Part shown: piece after piece, positions 8,035 through 16,482 of the stretch | Numbering within the stretch: the stretch's first letter is position 1 | Layout: each line of letters opens with the position of its first letter | Source of the DNA: JAAAOH01 sp041686235 | Lineage (GTDB): Bacteria; Spirochaetota; Spirochaetia; DSM-27196; PWMO01 | Direction: 5' to 3' | DNA length: 64,000 nucleotides | Assembly: GCA_041686235.1 (NCBI GenBank) | Contig: JAWLED010000004.1 | Location: 1-64,000 of the forward strand | Notes under the pieces: model-generated | What the model was told of the DNA's origin: nothing | The model's input: only the letters and a program-made list of their open reading frames with translations | Databases searched by the model: none | Made by a program: the position numbers and the translations under genes

Positions 8035-9035
8035 CCCGCTTCATCACCGTTTGCAGTGCTTTCGCTATAACTTCAGGGTCTTGCTGTACCCCACTGCCGG
8101 AAGCACGCTCACCGCCCCCCGTTGTCCCAGTTTGTTCTGCGTCCTCGACAACTTCGTTCCCTTCACTTTCGAAGTCACCCGCGAAGCTCCCGATGTCGGG
8201 CAGCGTGTCAACGGAGTTTTCGTTCATATCATCTTCTCCAGAGGCCGCATTTGGGGTTTCCGGAGCCGCCTCGGCGACCTCTTCCACCTCTTCTACCAGA
8301 CCATCGTCGGTTGCGGGCGCTGCTTGTGAACCCGGCGCGTCCGCTGCCTCCGGTGTATCCGCTGTACCCGGCGCCCCCGGCGCCGCAGCTTCACCCGCGG
8401 CAGAGGCCGGCTCNNNNNNNNNNNNNNNNNNNNNNNNNNNNNNNNNNNNNNNNNNNNNNNNNNNNNNNNNNNNNNNNNNNNNNNNNNNNNNNNNNNNNNN
8501 NNNNNNNNNNNNNGGGCGCTGCTTGTGAACCCGGCGCGTCCGCTGCCTCCGGTGTATCCGCTGTACCCGGCGCCCCCGGCGCCGCAGCTTCACCCGCGGC
8601 AGAGGCCGGCTCTACGACCTCCGGCGCGTCCGCTGCCTCCGGTGTATCCGCTGTACCCGGCGCCCCCGGCGCCGCAGCTTCACCCGCGGCAGAGGCCGGC
8701 TCGTCGACTTCCTCCAGGTCGGAAGCTTCGTTGTCCGCGGTATCTTCGAGTCCGCCCTCGCTCTCGTCGTCTACTACGATATCCACATTTTGACCGTAGC
8801 CGGCTGCAGCCGAGGCCTCCTCCGTTTGTGACGTCGACGGCTGTGAGAGAAGCTCCGGGAGCCGCGTCGAGATGAGAATATATGCACCGTAGCCCAGGGC
8901 GCCGAACACCAACGCTCCCACGACGGCTCGGAGCAGGAGAGTCCCAAACCCCACTCCCGCGATAGCTCCTGTCACACTTGCGACAGCAAAGGCCGAGCCG
9001 GCAAACACAGCGCTAAATTTCAGGTTCGGCCCCAT
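8027..9035 (-). CDS. Repeat-rich membrane protein between flhG and whiG, interrupted by an assembly gap
   Basis: The N-terminus (start 9035) has two hydrophobic segments (about residues 8-30 and 33-53). A disordered acidic region follows, then 30-residue repeats (AGEAAAPGAPGTADTPEAAD core) and an acidic tail ending SGVQQDPEVIAKALQTVMKRDE. The gene is cut by 100 Ns at 8414-8513. The span of 1009 nt is not a multiple of three, but the two sides end in an identical 99-nt sequence. Merging them removes 199 nt and leaves 810 nt, an intact frame of 269 residues. I therefore treat it as one gene, not two fragments. Its place matches the unknown genes between flhG and the sigma factor in other spirochaetes as I recall them. 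Function unknown. Confidence 0.7.
8315..8702. repeat. 90-bp tandem coding repeat spanning an assembly gap
   Basis: The 90-bp unit can be followed from the CCGGCGCGTC at 8531 to the same word at 8621, and again at 8332 to the left of the gap. Each unit encodes 30 residues rich in Ala, Pro, Glu and Gly. Positions 8315-8413 and 8514-8612 are identical over 99 nt, longer than one unit, which suggests the same stretch was assembled twice. Confidence 0.85.
8414..8513. other. Assembly gap of 100 Ns
   Basis: Exactly 100 Ns, the usual placeholder for a gap of unknown size. It is flanked by identical 99-nt ends, so the true distance may be an overlap rather than missing sequence. Confidence 0.97.
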
Positions 9036-9110
9036 GGCGTAACTCCCCTATGCTGAAACACTAAGCAAAAGAAAAGGTCCCGTCAAGGCTCATCCAATTT
9101 CTCAAAAAAC

Positions 9111-9992
9111 CTACACCTTTTCGATCTTGTCTTCAGTACGGCCAAACAATTTCTTGATGAAATGACCGAGCCCTTTGCCTTCGCGAAATTCCACGTTTTC
9201 GAGCCTTCCGACGATGTGCTGAACACAGGCCGAGGCCTTTCCGTTCGGATCGGCGCTCAAGAACGGTTTCTGCTTCAGCACCGCTTGATGAACACTCGGG
9301 TCATCGTATACGTACCCGAGGTAATCCACTTTGAGATTCAAAAACTGCCCCGCGATATTAACCACCCGTTCGGCGACCTTTTTTCCTTCGGTGACCGATT
9401 TCACCCGATTCACGATAAGCTTCAAGCCGAGACTGAGGTTATCGATTTCGGTGGCAATGATTTTGATGATGCCGTACGCGTCGGTGATAGCGGTAGGTTC
9501 CGGGGTCGTCACAATTATCGCTTCATCGGCGGCGGCTACAAAGGACAGCACGTTATTCGAAACGCCGGCGCTCGTGTCTATGATAACGACATCGGCGTTA
9601 TCGAGATGCGAAAGTTCCTCGATAAAGTTGTTGCGCTCCTCTTCGCCAAGATTGGCAATCTTGGCAAAGCCGGAAGCACCGGCCACGATGCGGATCCCGT
9701 AATTTGTATCCATGATGATCTCGTCCATGGACTTCTGTTTGCGGATGACATGATAGAGATTGTATTTCGGAATAATCCCTAACACCACATTCACGTTAGC
9801 AAGTCCGAGATCCGCGTCCATGAGCACGACCTTCTTTCCCAGTCGCGCAAAGCCGATTGCCATATTGGTCGCGATATTGGTTTTTCCAACACCGCCTTTA
9901 CCGCTTGCTACCGCAATGATCCGGGTATTGGACTCCCCCTGACCATTTCGGTTCTTCATCATCTCGCGCAATGCTTCTGCCTGGTCAGCCAT
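9111..9992 (-). CDS. flhG: FlhG/YlxH MinD-like ATPase, flagellar number regulator
   Basis: A 293-aa ParA/MinD-family ATPase. It has the deviant Walker A motif GKGGVGKT at 31-38, the switch MDADLGLANVNVVLG, and the family features DTSAGVSNNV and TPEPTAITDAYG. The C-terminal stretch (KGLGHFIKKLFGRTEDKIEK) could be an amphipathic membrane-targeting helix. FlhG works with FlhF to control the position and number of flagella, and in other bacteria it binds the C-ring proteins FliM/FliY. The ATG directly follows the flhF stop codon (TGAATG), with GGAG upstream. About 75 nt separate its stop from the following gene. Confidence 0.94.
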   Translation of the reverse strand: MADQAEALREMMKNRNGQGESNTRIIAVASGKGGVGKTNIATNMAIGFARLGKKVVLMDADLGLANVNVVLGIIPKYNLYHVIRKQKSMDEIIMDTNYGIRIVAGASGFAKIANLGEEERNNFIEELSHLDNADVVIIDTSAGVSNNVLSFVAAADEAIIVTTPEPTAITDAYGIIKIIATEIDNLSLGLKLIVNRVKSVTEGKKVAERVVNIAGQFLNLKVDYLGYVYDDPSVHQAVLKQKPFLSADPNGKASACVQHIVGRLENVEFREGKGLGHFIKKLFGRTEDKIEKV

Positions 9993-11192
9993 TCATTTCT
10001 CCGTACGTTGGACTTCTCCAAATTTATCTTCGATCATTTGTCGGTCGACCTGAAAGCCTTCGAGCGTAAGAAGCAATTGTTCCACCGTAGCCGGCCGAAT
10101 ATCTTCGGGTACGTTCTGCCCGTCGGTGAGGTAAGATATCGGTTTCTGCTTTTCATGGAGCACACTGATCACGTTCCCAAGCCTATTGGTTTCGTCGACT
10201 TTCGTCACGATAACCGAGGTGTAACCGAAGGGCTCGAACTGTCGCAAGATCTCTTTTAAGTCGGCGGTCTTCGTGGTCGCGCTCACCGCAAGGTGGATAT
10301 GATCATTCCCGTCTGCCGCGCGCAGCAGCTCGTTCATCTCCGCAAGCCGAGTAAACTCTCTCGGGCTCTTGCCGATCGTATCGACAAACACTAGATCGGC
10401 CTCCTGCGAAAGTGCCAGCTGCTTTTTCATTTCCTTATACGAATCCACCGCTGCAACGGGAATTTCCATGATATTGCCGTACGTCTCGATCTGTTCCTTG
10501 GCTCCGATTCGATAGTTATCGATCGTAAGTATGCGCACTTTTCGGGGTTGAGAACCATTGAAGGCGTGCGCCGCCGAGAGTTTTGCAATCGTCGTCGTTT
10601 TGCCCACACCGGTCGGGCCGACAAGCACACACAGTTGGGGCCGCTCCCGCCGGCTAAGACGATGGATCCCGATGGTCTCACCAATCCACTCAAGAGCCCG
10701 ATTTTCCACGAGCTGTTCGTCGTCCAACTCGTCCACCGAAAACGTCGAGCGGGCTCGCGCCATGATCTTCTCGATGTATTCGGAGGTGAAATCGTTGAGC
10801 GCCAGTTTTTCTTTTAGTGCGCGTAACGAGGGATGCATCGAGGCGTCATCCGAAACGGCCGTCGAGGCGGAGTTGTGCTCCTGTTCTCCCATGCGCTCCT
10901 TTATTTCCTTTAGCTCTTGGAGAACAAGGTCGATACTCTGCTCATTCTTTACGGTACCGAGAATCTTCTTTTTCTCTTCCTCGAAGTCCGTCGACTTCTT
11001 CGCCGGCTCCGGCCGTGCGGCGGTCGATGAGATATAGCCGGTCACCTCTACTCCCTCTTTCGCAAAGAGGCCGAGAAAGCCACCCATGCGAATGCTCTTG
11101 TGGTGCATGATTCGCGCCTTTTCGCCGTATTTTTCACGCACCTTTCGCTCCGCATCAACATGCGACGGGGCTTGTTCTACGAAGTACTCCAT
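9993..11192 (-). CDS. flhF: FlhF signal-recognition-particle-type GTPase
   Basis: A 399-aa SRP-family GTPase that marks the pole where a flagellum is built. The N-terminal basic region (about 1-60) includes RIMHHKSIRMGGFLGLF, a charged linker follows, and the NG domain runs from about 130 to 385. Visible GTPase motifs are G1 VGPTGVGKTTTIAKL, the G2/G3 region TIDNYRIGAKEQ and VFVDTIGKSPRE, and G4 TKVDE. It lies between flhA and flhG, the usual order in polar flagellates and spirochaetes. The stop-to-start distance from flhA is 10 nt, with TGAGGTTG as ribosome binding site. Confidence 0.95.
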   Translation of the reverse strand: MEYFVEQAPSHVDAERKVREKYGEKARIMHHKSIRMGGFLGLFAKEGVEVTGYISSTAARPEPAKKSTDFEEEKKKILGTVKNEQSIDLVLQELKEIKERMGEQEHNSASTAVSDDASMHPSLRALKEKLALNDFTSEYIEKIMARARSTFSVDELDDEQLVENRALEWIGETIGIHRLSRRERPQLCVLVGPTGVGKTTTIAKLSAAHAFNGSQPRKVRILTIDNYRIGAKEQIETYGNIMEIPVAAVDSYKEMKKQLALSQEADLVFVDTIGKSPREFTRLAEMNELLRAADGNDHIHLAVSATTKTADLKEILRQFEPFGYTSVIVTKVDETNRLGNVISVLHEKQKPISYLTDGQNVPEDIRPATVEQLLLTLEGFQVDRQMIEDKFGEVQRTEK

Positions 11193-11202
11193 TCCGACAA
11201 CC

Positions 11203-13293
11203 TCACTCTTCTATACTGATCTCGCCGATCGATTCCACTTTGACTTCGGGTACAATCTCGGGTGCCGAAAGCACGACGAGATCCGGTGCGTCGCGCTCCG
11301 CGCTTGCCTTCACCAGCGCCCGTGCAGCCTCGGAGCACAAGATGATGGGAAAGACTCCCTGCTCCCTCGACTGCTGTACTGCGTTCAACAGGGCGTTAAT
11401 CCATTTGCGCTGTACATCCGGCTGAAGCGCCGGGACGACGCCCCCGGTTGTCTCAACGCGCGAATCTATGATCCGTTGCTCGAGCGACGGCTCGAGTGTC
11501 ATAACTTTAATGGACTTGTCTTCGTCGGCGTACTGCAGCGAAATCTGGCGCTTCAGCGCTTGCCGAACCTTCTCGACGAGGAAACTGCTGTCTTTGGTGA
11601 TATTACCATAGTCGGCGAGCGTTTCCAATATGACGACGAGATTGCGAATCGATACTTGCTCTCTCAACAAGCCCTGCAGTACCTTCTGGATTTCGCCCAG
11701 CGACAGCGCGCTTTGCACGTCTTCGACGACCGCCGGATAGTCGCGCTTGAGCGTATCCAGCATGGACTTGACCTCTTGCCGTCCCAGAATATCCGCGGCG
11801 TTACGCTTTAGGAGCTCGGTCAGATGGGTTGCAATGATAGACGGTGAGTCGACGACCGTGTACCCCGCCCGCTCGGCTTGGTCACGGTATTCCTCGGTTA
11901 TCCAGCGCGCGGGGAGGCCAAAGGCCGGGTCGGTAGTTTGCTCGCCGGGGATTTCTTCGCGCTCGCCGCCCGGATTTATACAGAGGTAGTATCCCATCTT
12001 GATTTTTGCCCTGCCGACCTCGACGCCGCGGATCTTGAAGGTGTACTCCGAGGGCTCGAGGCGCATGTTGTCGATGATGCGGATTCTCGGGACCACGAGG
12101 CCGAGCTCGAGCGCCGCCTCGCGGCGAATCCTCGTAATGCGATCGAGAAGCTCCGCCCCTTTATCCTTGTCGACGAGGGGCACCAACCCGTAGCCTAACT
12201 CCAAAGACAGCGGATCGAGCGGCGCGACCGGTGACATCTCTTGCGGAGCCTCTTCCGGACCGGCGGCGGCAGCCGCGGTTTCGGCGCTCTCTTGCTCCTC
12301 GGCGATCTGACGCCGCCCGAGCCGCCACGCGAGAAGCCCCGAAAGACCGGCCAGCGGCACGAGCACATACCATGGGAATCCCGGTAGAATTGCCAACGCC
12401 AGCAGGAAGAAGGTTGCAATCCAATAGATGCGGGCCTGTCCCGTAAACTGCTCGGTAATGTCGTGGCCGAAGGTTTCCTCGGAGATGGAGCGCGTAACGA
12501 TGAGACCGGTCGCCGTAGATATGATGAGCGCCGGAAACTGGGTAACCAAACCGTCTCCGATCGCAAGCGAAATATAGGTATTGAGGGCAACGCTGAAGCT
12601 CTCGCCGTGAATAGTCATACCAACGACGATGCCCCCCACGATATTGATCGCCGTGATAAGCAACCCGACACGCACGTTTCCCTGAACGAACTTCGAAGCA
12701 CCGTCCATGGCCCCGTAGAAGTCGACCTCACGTTCGAGGTCCATCTTCCGTTTCGTTGCCTCTTCCTCGGTGATGGCCCCCGAACTGTACTCCTGTTCGA
12801 TGGCCATCTGCTTACCGGGCAGTGAATCGAGGGTGAACCGCGCGGCTACCTCGGCCACCCGGGTCGCGCCCTTCGTAATGACGATGAACTGAACCGCGAT
12901 AATGATGATGAATATGATGAGGCCGATGACGAGCCCCTCTGTTCCCGAGGCGCCGACAACAAAGTTTGAAAAGGCCTTTACGATTTGCCCATCGAACTCC
13001 GCGCCCTGCGAGAGAATGAGGCGGGTCGAGGAGACGTTCAAGGCAAGACCGTACACCGTGACCACGAGGAGCAGCGTCGGAAAAACGGAGAACTCGAGAG
13101 CGTTTTTGATGTACAACGTGATGAGAATCGTCAGCAGCGCAAAAACGAGGTTGATCGACATCATCGTGTCGAGCAGCACCGTGGGAAGCGGCACGATGAG
13201 CATCATCACCACGACTATCACGCCGACCGCTACGAGAACCTCGCTGCGCTGTTTGAGAAACGCATTCGAAAATAACGTCTGTGCGTCAGCCAT
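11203..13293 (-). CDS. flhA: FlhA, flagellar type III export gate protein
   Basis: A 696-aa inner-membrane component of the flagellar export gate, full length for the family. The N-terminal half (about 1-320) holds the membrane segments and the conserved cytoplasmic FHIPEP region (SLPGKQMAIEQEYSSGAI, then the FYGAMDGASKFVQG stretch). The C-terminal cytosolic domain (about 345-690) forms the nonameric ring that docks chaperone-substrate complexes. An Ala/Glu/Pro-rich linker at about 330-350 joins them. ATG start with ATGGAGC upstream. It lies 12 nt after flhB and before flhF in one operon. Confidence 0.97.
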   Translation of the reverse strand: MADAQTLFSNAFLKQRSEVLVAVGVIVVVMMLIVPLPTVLLDTMMSINLVFALLTILITLYIKNALEFSVFPTLLLVVTVYGLALNVSSTRLILSQGAEFDGQIVKAFSNFVVGASGTEGLVIGLIIFIIIIAVQFIVITKGATRVAEVAARFTLDSLPGKQMAIEQEYSSGAITEEEATKRKMDLEREVDFYGAMDGASKFVQGNVRVGLLITAINIVGGIVVGMTIHGESFSVALNTYISLAIGDGLVTQFPALIISTATGLIVTRSISEETFGHDITEQFTGQARIYWIATFFLLALAILPGFPWYVLVPLAGLSGLLAWRLGRRQIAEEQESAETAAAAAGPEEAPQEMSPVAPLDPLSLELGYGLVPLVDKDKGAELLDRITRIRREAALELGLVVPRIRIIDNMRLEPSEYTFKIRGVEVGRAKIKMGYYLCINPGGEREEIPGEQTTDPAFGLPARWITEEYRDQAERAGYTVVDSPSIIATHLTELLKRNAADILGRQEVKSMLDTLKRDYPAVVEDVQSALSLGEIQKVLQGLLREQVSIRNLVVILETLADYGNITKDSSFLVEKVRQALKRQISLQYADEDKSIKVMTLEPSLEQRIIDSRVETTGGVVPALQPDVQRKWINALLNAVQQSREQGVFPIILCSEAARALVKASAERDAPDLVVLSAPEIVPEVKVESIGEISIEE

Positions 13294-13305
13294 TCAAAAG
13301 CTCCA

Positions 13306-14550
13306 TTATCCGACCACCCCGGCTTTCTTTCCCGACATACGGTAAACCTCTTTCAACACCGCCACCACCGCCTCGTAGAACTTCTCGGGGATGATGTCAC
13401 CGATTTCCACCTCGGAGTACAGTGCGCGCGCCAGCGGCTTGTTCTCGATAATGGGCACCTCGTACTCTTCAGCCCGCTCACGGATGATCCGTGCCATATT
13501 GTCCTGCCCTTTGGCCGTGACCGTGGGAGCCACCATCGTTTCCCGGTTGTATTCGAGCGCAATCGCGAAATGGGTCGGGTTCGTGACTACGACGTCGGCT
13601 TGCGGCACGTTTTCCAACTGATTGCGCGACATCATTTCCTGCATTTGGTTTCTCAATCGGCTCTTGACCATGGGGTCACCTTCATAGGTCTTGCGCTCCT
13701 CTTTGACCTCTTGTTTGGTCATCTTCAACGACTCGGTATGCTGTCGTTTCTGAAACATGAAATCGAAAATCGACAGAAGCAGCATGACGATTGCCGCCTG
13801 CATGAGAATGCGGAACGCAATGCCGGCCACCGCCCCAAATGCCTGCATGAACGGTACATGCACGAGATTTATCAGGCGCTCCGCCTCGAGCCAAATATTG
13901 AGAAAGGAAATGCTTCCCAGCAGGATCACCTTCCCCATCGACTTGAACCAATTATACAGTGCTTCTACCGAGGTAAAGGTCTTTTCGATGAACTTGTCGA
14001 ATCTTGGGACGATCTTGTTGAAATCCGGGGCGATGGGCTTGAGCGAAAACAGCGTACCGACCTGTATGACGTTTCCCATTACCGCCGACACAAAGGCTAC
14101 AGCGGCGACCGGCAGCGTAAGCCGGATGAAGAACGAGTAGAACGCGGGCATGACCGCATTTGCCTTGGTCACGTCCATTTCCGCGGCCCGGCTATAAAAA
14201 TACCTGATCATCGACACCATGGTGTTGAGCAGATATCCGGAGAAGATCGCGAGCGTAAGCACCGTGAATAGGAGTATGATTGCCCCGGTCACGTCTTGCG
14301 ATTTCGCAACTTTTCCCTCTTGGCGGGATTTCTGGATCTTGTGCTCGGTCGGCTCCTCGGTGCGGCCCTCCTCTTCCGGTGAGGCAAACCACTGCAGGTG
14401 CATGGCCTCTAAGGCGGCAGAGAAGGAGTGCGCCGGATCCCCAAAACGGCGCTCTTCACCGCCGACGAGCTCACCCGCCGAGCCGAGATTAGCCGGAACG
14501 CCCATACCTGAGGCGGAACCAACGCGGATCACGGGTCCGATACCGCTCAT
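13306..14550 (-). CDS. flhB: FlhB, export-apparatus switch protein with an N-terminal extension
   Basis: A 414-aa component of the flagellar export apparatus. It has four membrane segments (about 90-270) and a cytosolic domain with the autocleavage motif NPTH (VVVTNPTHFAIALEYN), which switches secretion from hook to filament substrates. The usual FlhB start (GRTEEPTEHKIQKSRQEGKV) begins only at about residue 62. The first 48 or so residues, before MHLQWFASPEEE, are Gly/Ala/Ser-rich. I keep the long start because its ATG overlaps the fliR stop codon (ATGA) and is preceded by GGGGAGG. A start at the internal Met before HLQWF is the alternative. Confidence 0.93.
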   Translation of the reverse strand: MSGIGPVIRVGSASGMGVPANLGSAGELVGGEERRFGDPAHSFSAALEAMHLQWFASPEEEGRTEEPTEHKIQKSRQEGKVAKSQDVTGAIILLFTVLTLAIFSGYLLNTMVSMIRYFYSRAAEMDVTKANAVMPAFYSFFIRLTLPVAAVAFVSAVMGNVIQVGTLFSLKPIAPDFNKIVPRFDKFIEKTFTSVEALYNWFKSMGKVILLGSISFLNIWLEAERLINLVHVPFMQAFGAVAGIAFRILMQAAIVMLLLSIFDFMFQKRQHTESLKMTKQEVKEERKTYEGDPMVKSRLRNQMQEMMSRNQLENVPQADVVVTNPTHFAIALEYNRETMVAPTVTAKGQDNMARIIRERAEEYEVPIIENKPLARALYSEVEIGDIIPEKFYEAVVAVLKEVYRMSGKKAGVVG

Positions 14551-15362
14551 GGCGCCACCTCCCCGGCCGCTTCGGAAGCTGCTTCGCCCCCGGCGTTGAG
14601 CATTGCGGCAATCAATTCAAATCCGGTCTCGATCAACCCTTCTATGGCCTCCGCAATAAACGGCATCCCGACCATGATGATTACAAAAGACGTGCCGATC
14701 GAAATGGGGAATCCGAGGACCAACAAGTTCATCTGAGGTGCGGCCTTTGCGAGAATTCCCATCGTGACATAGACGAGTATGAGAGTGCCGAGGATAGGAA
14801 AGGCGATAATGAGCGCCTCTTGGAAAAGCCCGGAGAGCCGTCGCATTACCTGCACGGCGATGTCCTCTCGGATAAGCACCAGGTCTATGGCGCGCATTTG
14901 CTCGAAGGAACGCTGCACGCCGATGAGAAACAGTTTCTGGAAGCCGCTGATGTTCACGAAGATGAGCATGGCCACCAAGTTCAGATACTGCCCCATTAAC
15001 GGGATCTGTATTTGTGAGAGCGGATCGAAGACTTGAGAGGCGCCGAATCCCATTTGCAGTGAAAACATCTGTCCTGCGAGCTGGAACGTAGCGAACACCA
15101 GAACCAAGAAAAAGCCGGTGATGACCCCGATGAGGATCTCCCCGATCAGCAACATCACGTAGGCGAGGCCGGTGTCGGGCATCGGGTAGCCGGCATCTAC
15201 CATCTGAGGGAATACGAGCGCGGCTACCATGAGCGAGAGGCCGACGCGTGCGATCGACGGTATAGATCGCGACGAGATCAACGGCGCAACTTGCGCAAAC
15301 GCAAACACCCGAGCAAACAAGAGGAGAAAGAGCTGGCTGCTCGCGGCAATTGCGTCGACCAT
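14547..15362 (-). CDS. fliR: FliR, flagellar export gate membrane protein
   Basis: A 271-aa polytopic inner-membrane protein. With FliP and FliQ it forms the helical core of the export gate. Several hydrophobic segments are visible across the length (for example LFLLLFARVFAFAQVAPLI at the N-terminus and FPISIGTSFVIIMVGMPF near the C-terminus). Length is typical. The ATG follows fliQ by 10 nt with AAAGGATAGG as ribosome binding site. Its stop codon overlaps the flhB start by 4 nt. Confidence 0.95.
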   Translation of the reverse strand: MVDAIAASSQLFLLLFARVFAFAQVAPLISSRSIPSIARVGLSLMVAALVFPQMVDAGYPMPDTGLAYVMLLIGEILIGVITGFFLVLVFATFQLAGQMFSLQMGFGASQVFDPLSQIQIPLMGQYLNLVAMLIFVNISGFQKLFLIGVQRSFEQMRAIDLVLIREDIAVQVMRRLSGLFQEALIIAFPILGTLILVYVTMGILAKAAPQMNLLVLGFPISIGTSFVIIMVGMPFIAEAIEGLIETGFELIAAMLNAGGEAASEAAGEVAP

Positions 15363-15372
15363 GACCTATCCT

Positions 15373-15642
15373 TTAACCGGCCATATTCGGAATCTGGTCA
15401 AACAGCCCTTGCGTGAATCGCACCAACGTTTGGACCATCCACGGTCCAAACAAAACGACCGACAGTAAGATGGCGGCGATTTTGGGGATGAACGACAGAG
15501 TTTGGTCCTGTATCGAGGTCGTTGCCTGGAAGATCGCGACGATCAACCCCACCCCCATACCGATACCCAAAATCGGCGCGGCCATGAGAAGGACCTGAAG
15601 AATGCCCGATCGGAGAATATACACCGCATATGCTGTGTCCAT
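15373..15642 (-). CDS. fliQ: FliQ, flagellar export gate membrane protein
   Basis: An 89-aa protein with two membrane hairpin segments, the normal size for FliQ, which stacks around the FliP/FliR core. I chose the ATG at 15642 (MDTAYAVYILRSGILQVL): it has GGAGGTTTCTG in front and overlaps the fliP stop codon by one base (TGATG). The frame stays open 16 codons further upstream inside fliP, but that extension is not homologous to FliQ. Order fliP-fliQ-fliR is conserved. Confidence 0.96.
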   Translation of the reverse strand: MDTAYAVYILRSGILQVLLMAAPILGIGMGVGLIVAIFQATTSIQDQTLSFIPKIAAILLSVVLFGPWMVQTLVRFTQGLFDQIPNMAG

Positions 15643-16430
15643 CAGAAACCTCCAAAGCTTGCGACAAGCTGTTGTGTTATCAAGTTCCACCCGTCAATGA
15701 GCACGAACAGTATTAGCTTGAACGGTAACGAAATCATTACCGGAGGGAGCATGATCATACCCATGGACATCAGCGTCGAGGCGACCACCATGTCGATGAT
15801 GATGAAGGGTATGAACAACAAGATCCCGATTTTGAACGCGACGGTTAGCTCGTGGAGCACGAACGCGGGAAGCAACACGCGCGTCGGTACGTCGGCAAGA
15901 TTATCCGGTCGCTCGAGCCCTCCCATGCGCATGAATAGCCGCACGCTTTGCGGATCCTCCTGCATCTGTCGATACATGAATACCCGCAACGGGCCGATCG
16001 ACTCTTCGTACGCCTCTTCGACGCCGATCTCGCCGTCGCGAAACGGCTCAAAGGCGTTTTCGTACATCTGATTAAGAGTCGGCCACATGATGAACACCGT
16101 CATAAAGAGGGCGACGCCCATAAGCACTTGGGTCGGCGGCACCTGTTGGAGTGACAAGGCGCGTTTTACGAAGTCGAATACGATTGCGATCCTCAGAAAC
16201 GAGGTCGTCAGGATGATTATGGACGGAGCCAGACTCAGCACAGCAAGGATGAGCAGCAGCTGTACCGATAGCGCTACTTCCTCGTTGTTCTGCGGCTCAC
16301 GCACGCTGAGATCTACAAAAGGTACCGTCAGAGACTCTTCGCCCTCGGCTTCCTGCGCCCCGACGGTGGGCACCACGGCCGTTGCAGCAACCACCACGAT
16401 GAGCGCTACAACGAGTTTGCGTCGTTTCAT
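15642..16430 (-). CDS. fliP: FliP, flagellar export gate protein with signal peptide
   Basis: A 262-aa export gate subunit. It starts with a cleavable signal peptide (about 1-25, ending TVGAQ), as known for FliP. A loop and the conserved region SIIILTTSFLRIAIVFDFVKRAL follow, then a periplasmic segment and the C-terminal hydrophobic pair including the FIPFIIIDMVVASTLMSMGM motif. The ATG has a G-run ribosome binding site close in front. About 50 nt separate it from the fliO stop codon. Confidence 0.96.
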   Translation of the reverse strand: MKRRKLVVALIVVVAATAVVPTVGAQEAEGEESLTVPFVDLSVREPQNNEEVALSVQLLLILAVLSLAPSIIILTTSFLRIAIVFDFVKRALSLQQVPPTQVLMGVALFMTVFIMWPTLNQMYENAFEPFRDGEIGVEEAYEESIGPLRVFMYRQMQEDPQSVRLFMRMGGLERPDNLADVPTRVLLPAFVLHELTVAFKIGILLFIPFIIIDMVVASTLMSMGMIMLPPVMISLPFKLILFVLIDGWNLITQQLVASFGGF

Positions 16431-16482
16431 TATCCCCCCAGTTTCAATACCAGCGCTCCGCGCGGGCGAAGCGCCGTGCGGT

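Noticed and set aside
8027..9035. Two separate truncated genes on either side of the N gap
   Set aside because: The flanks are identical over 99 nt and merging them gives a single intact frame.
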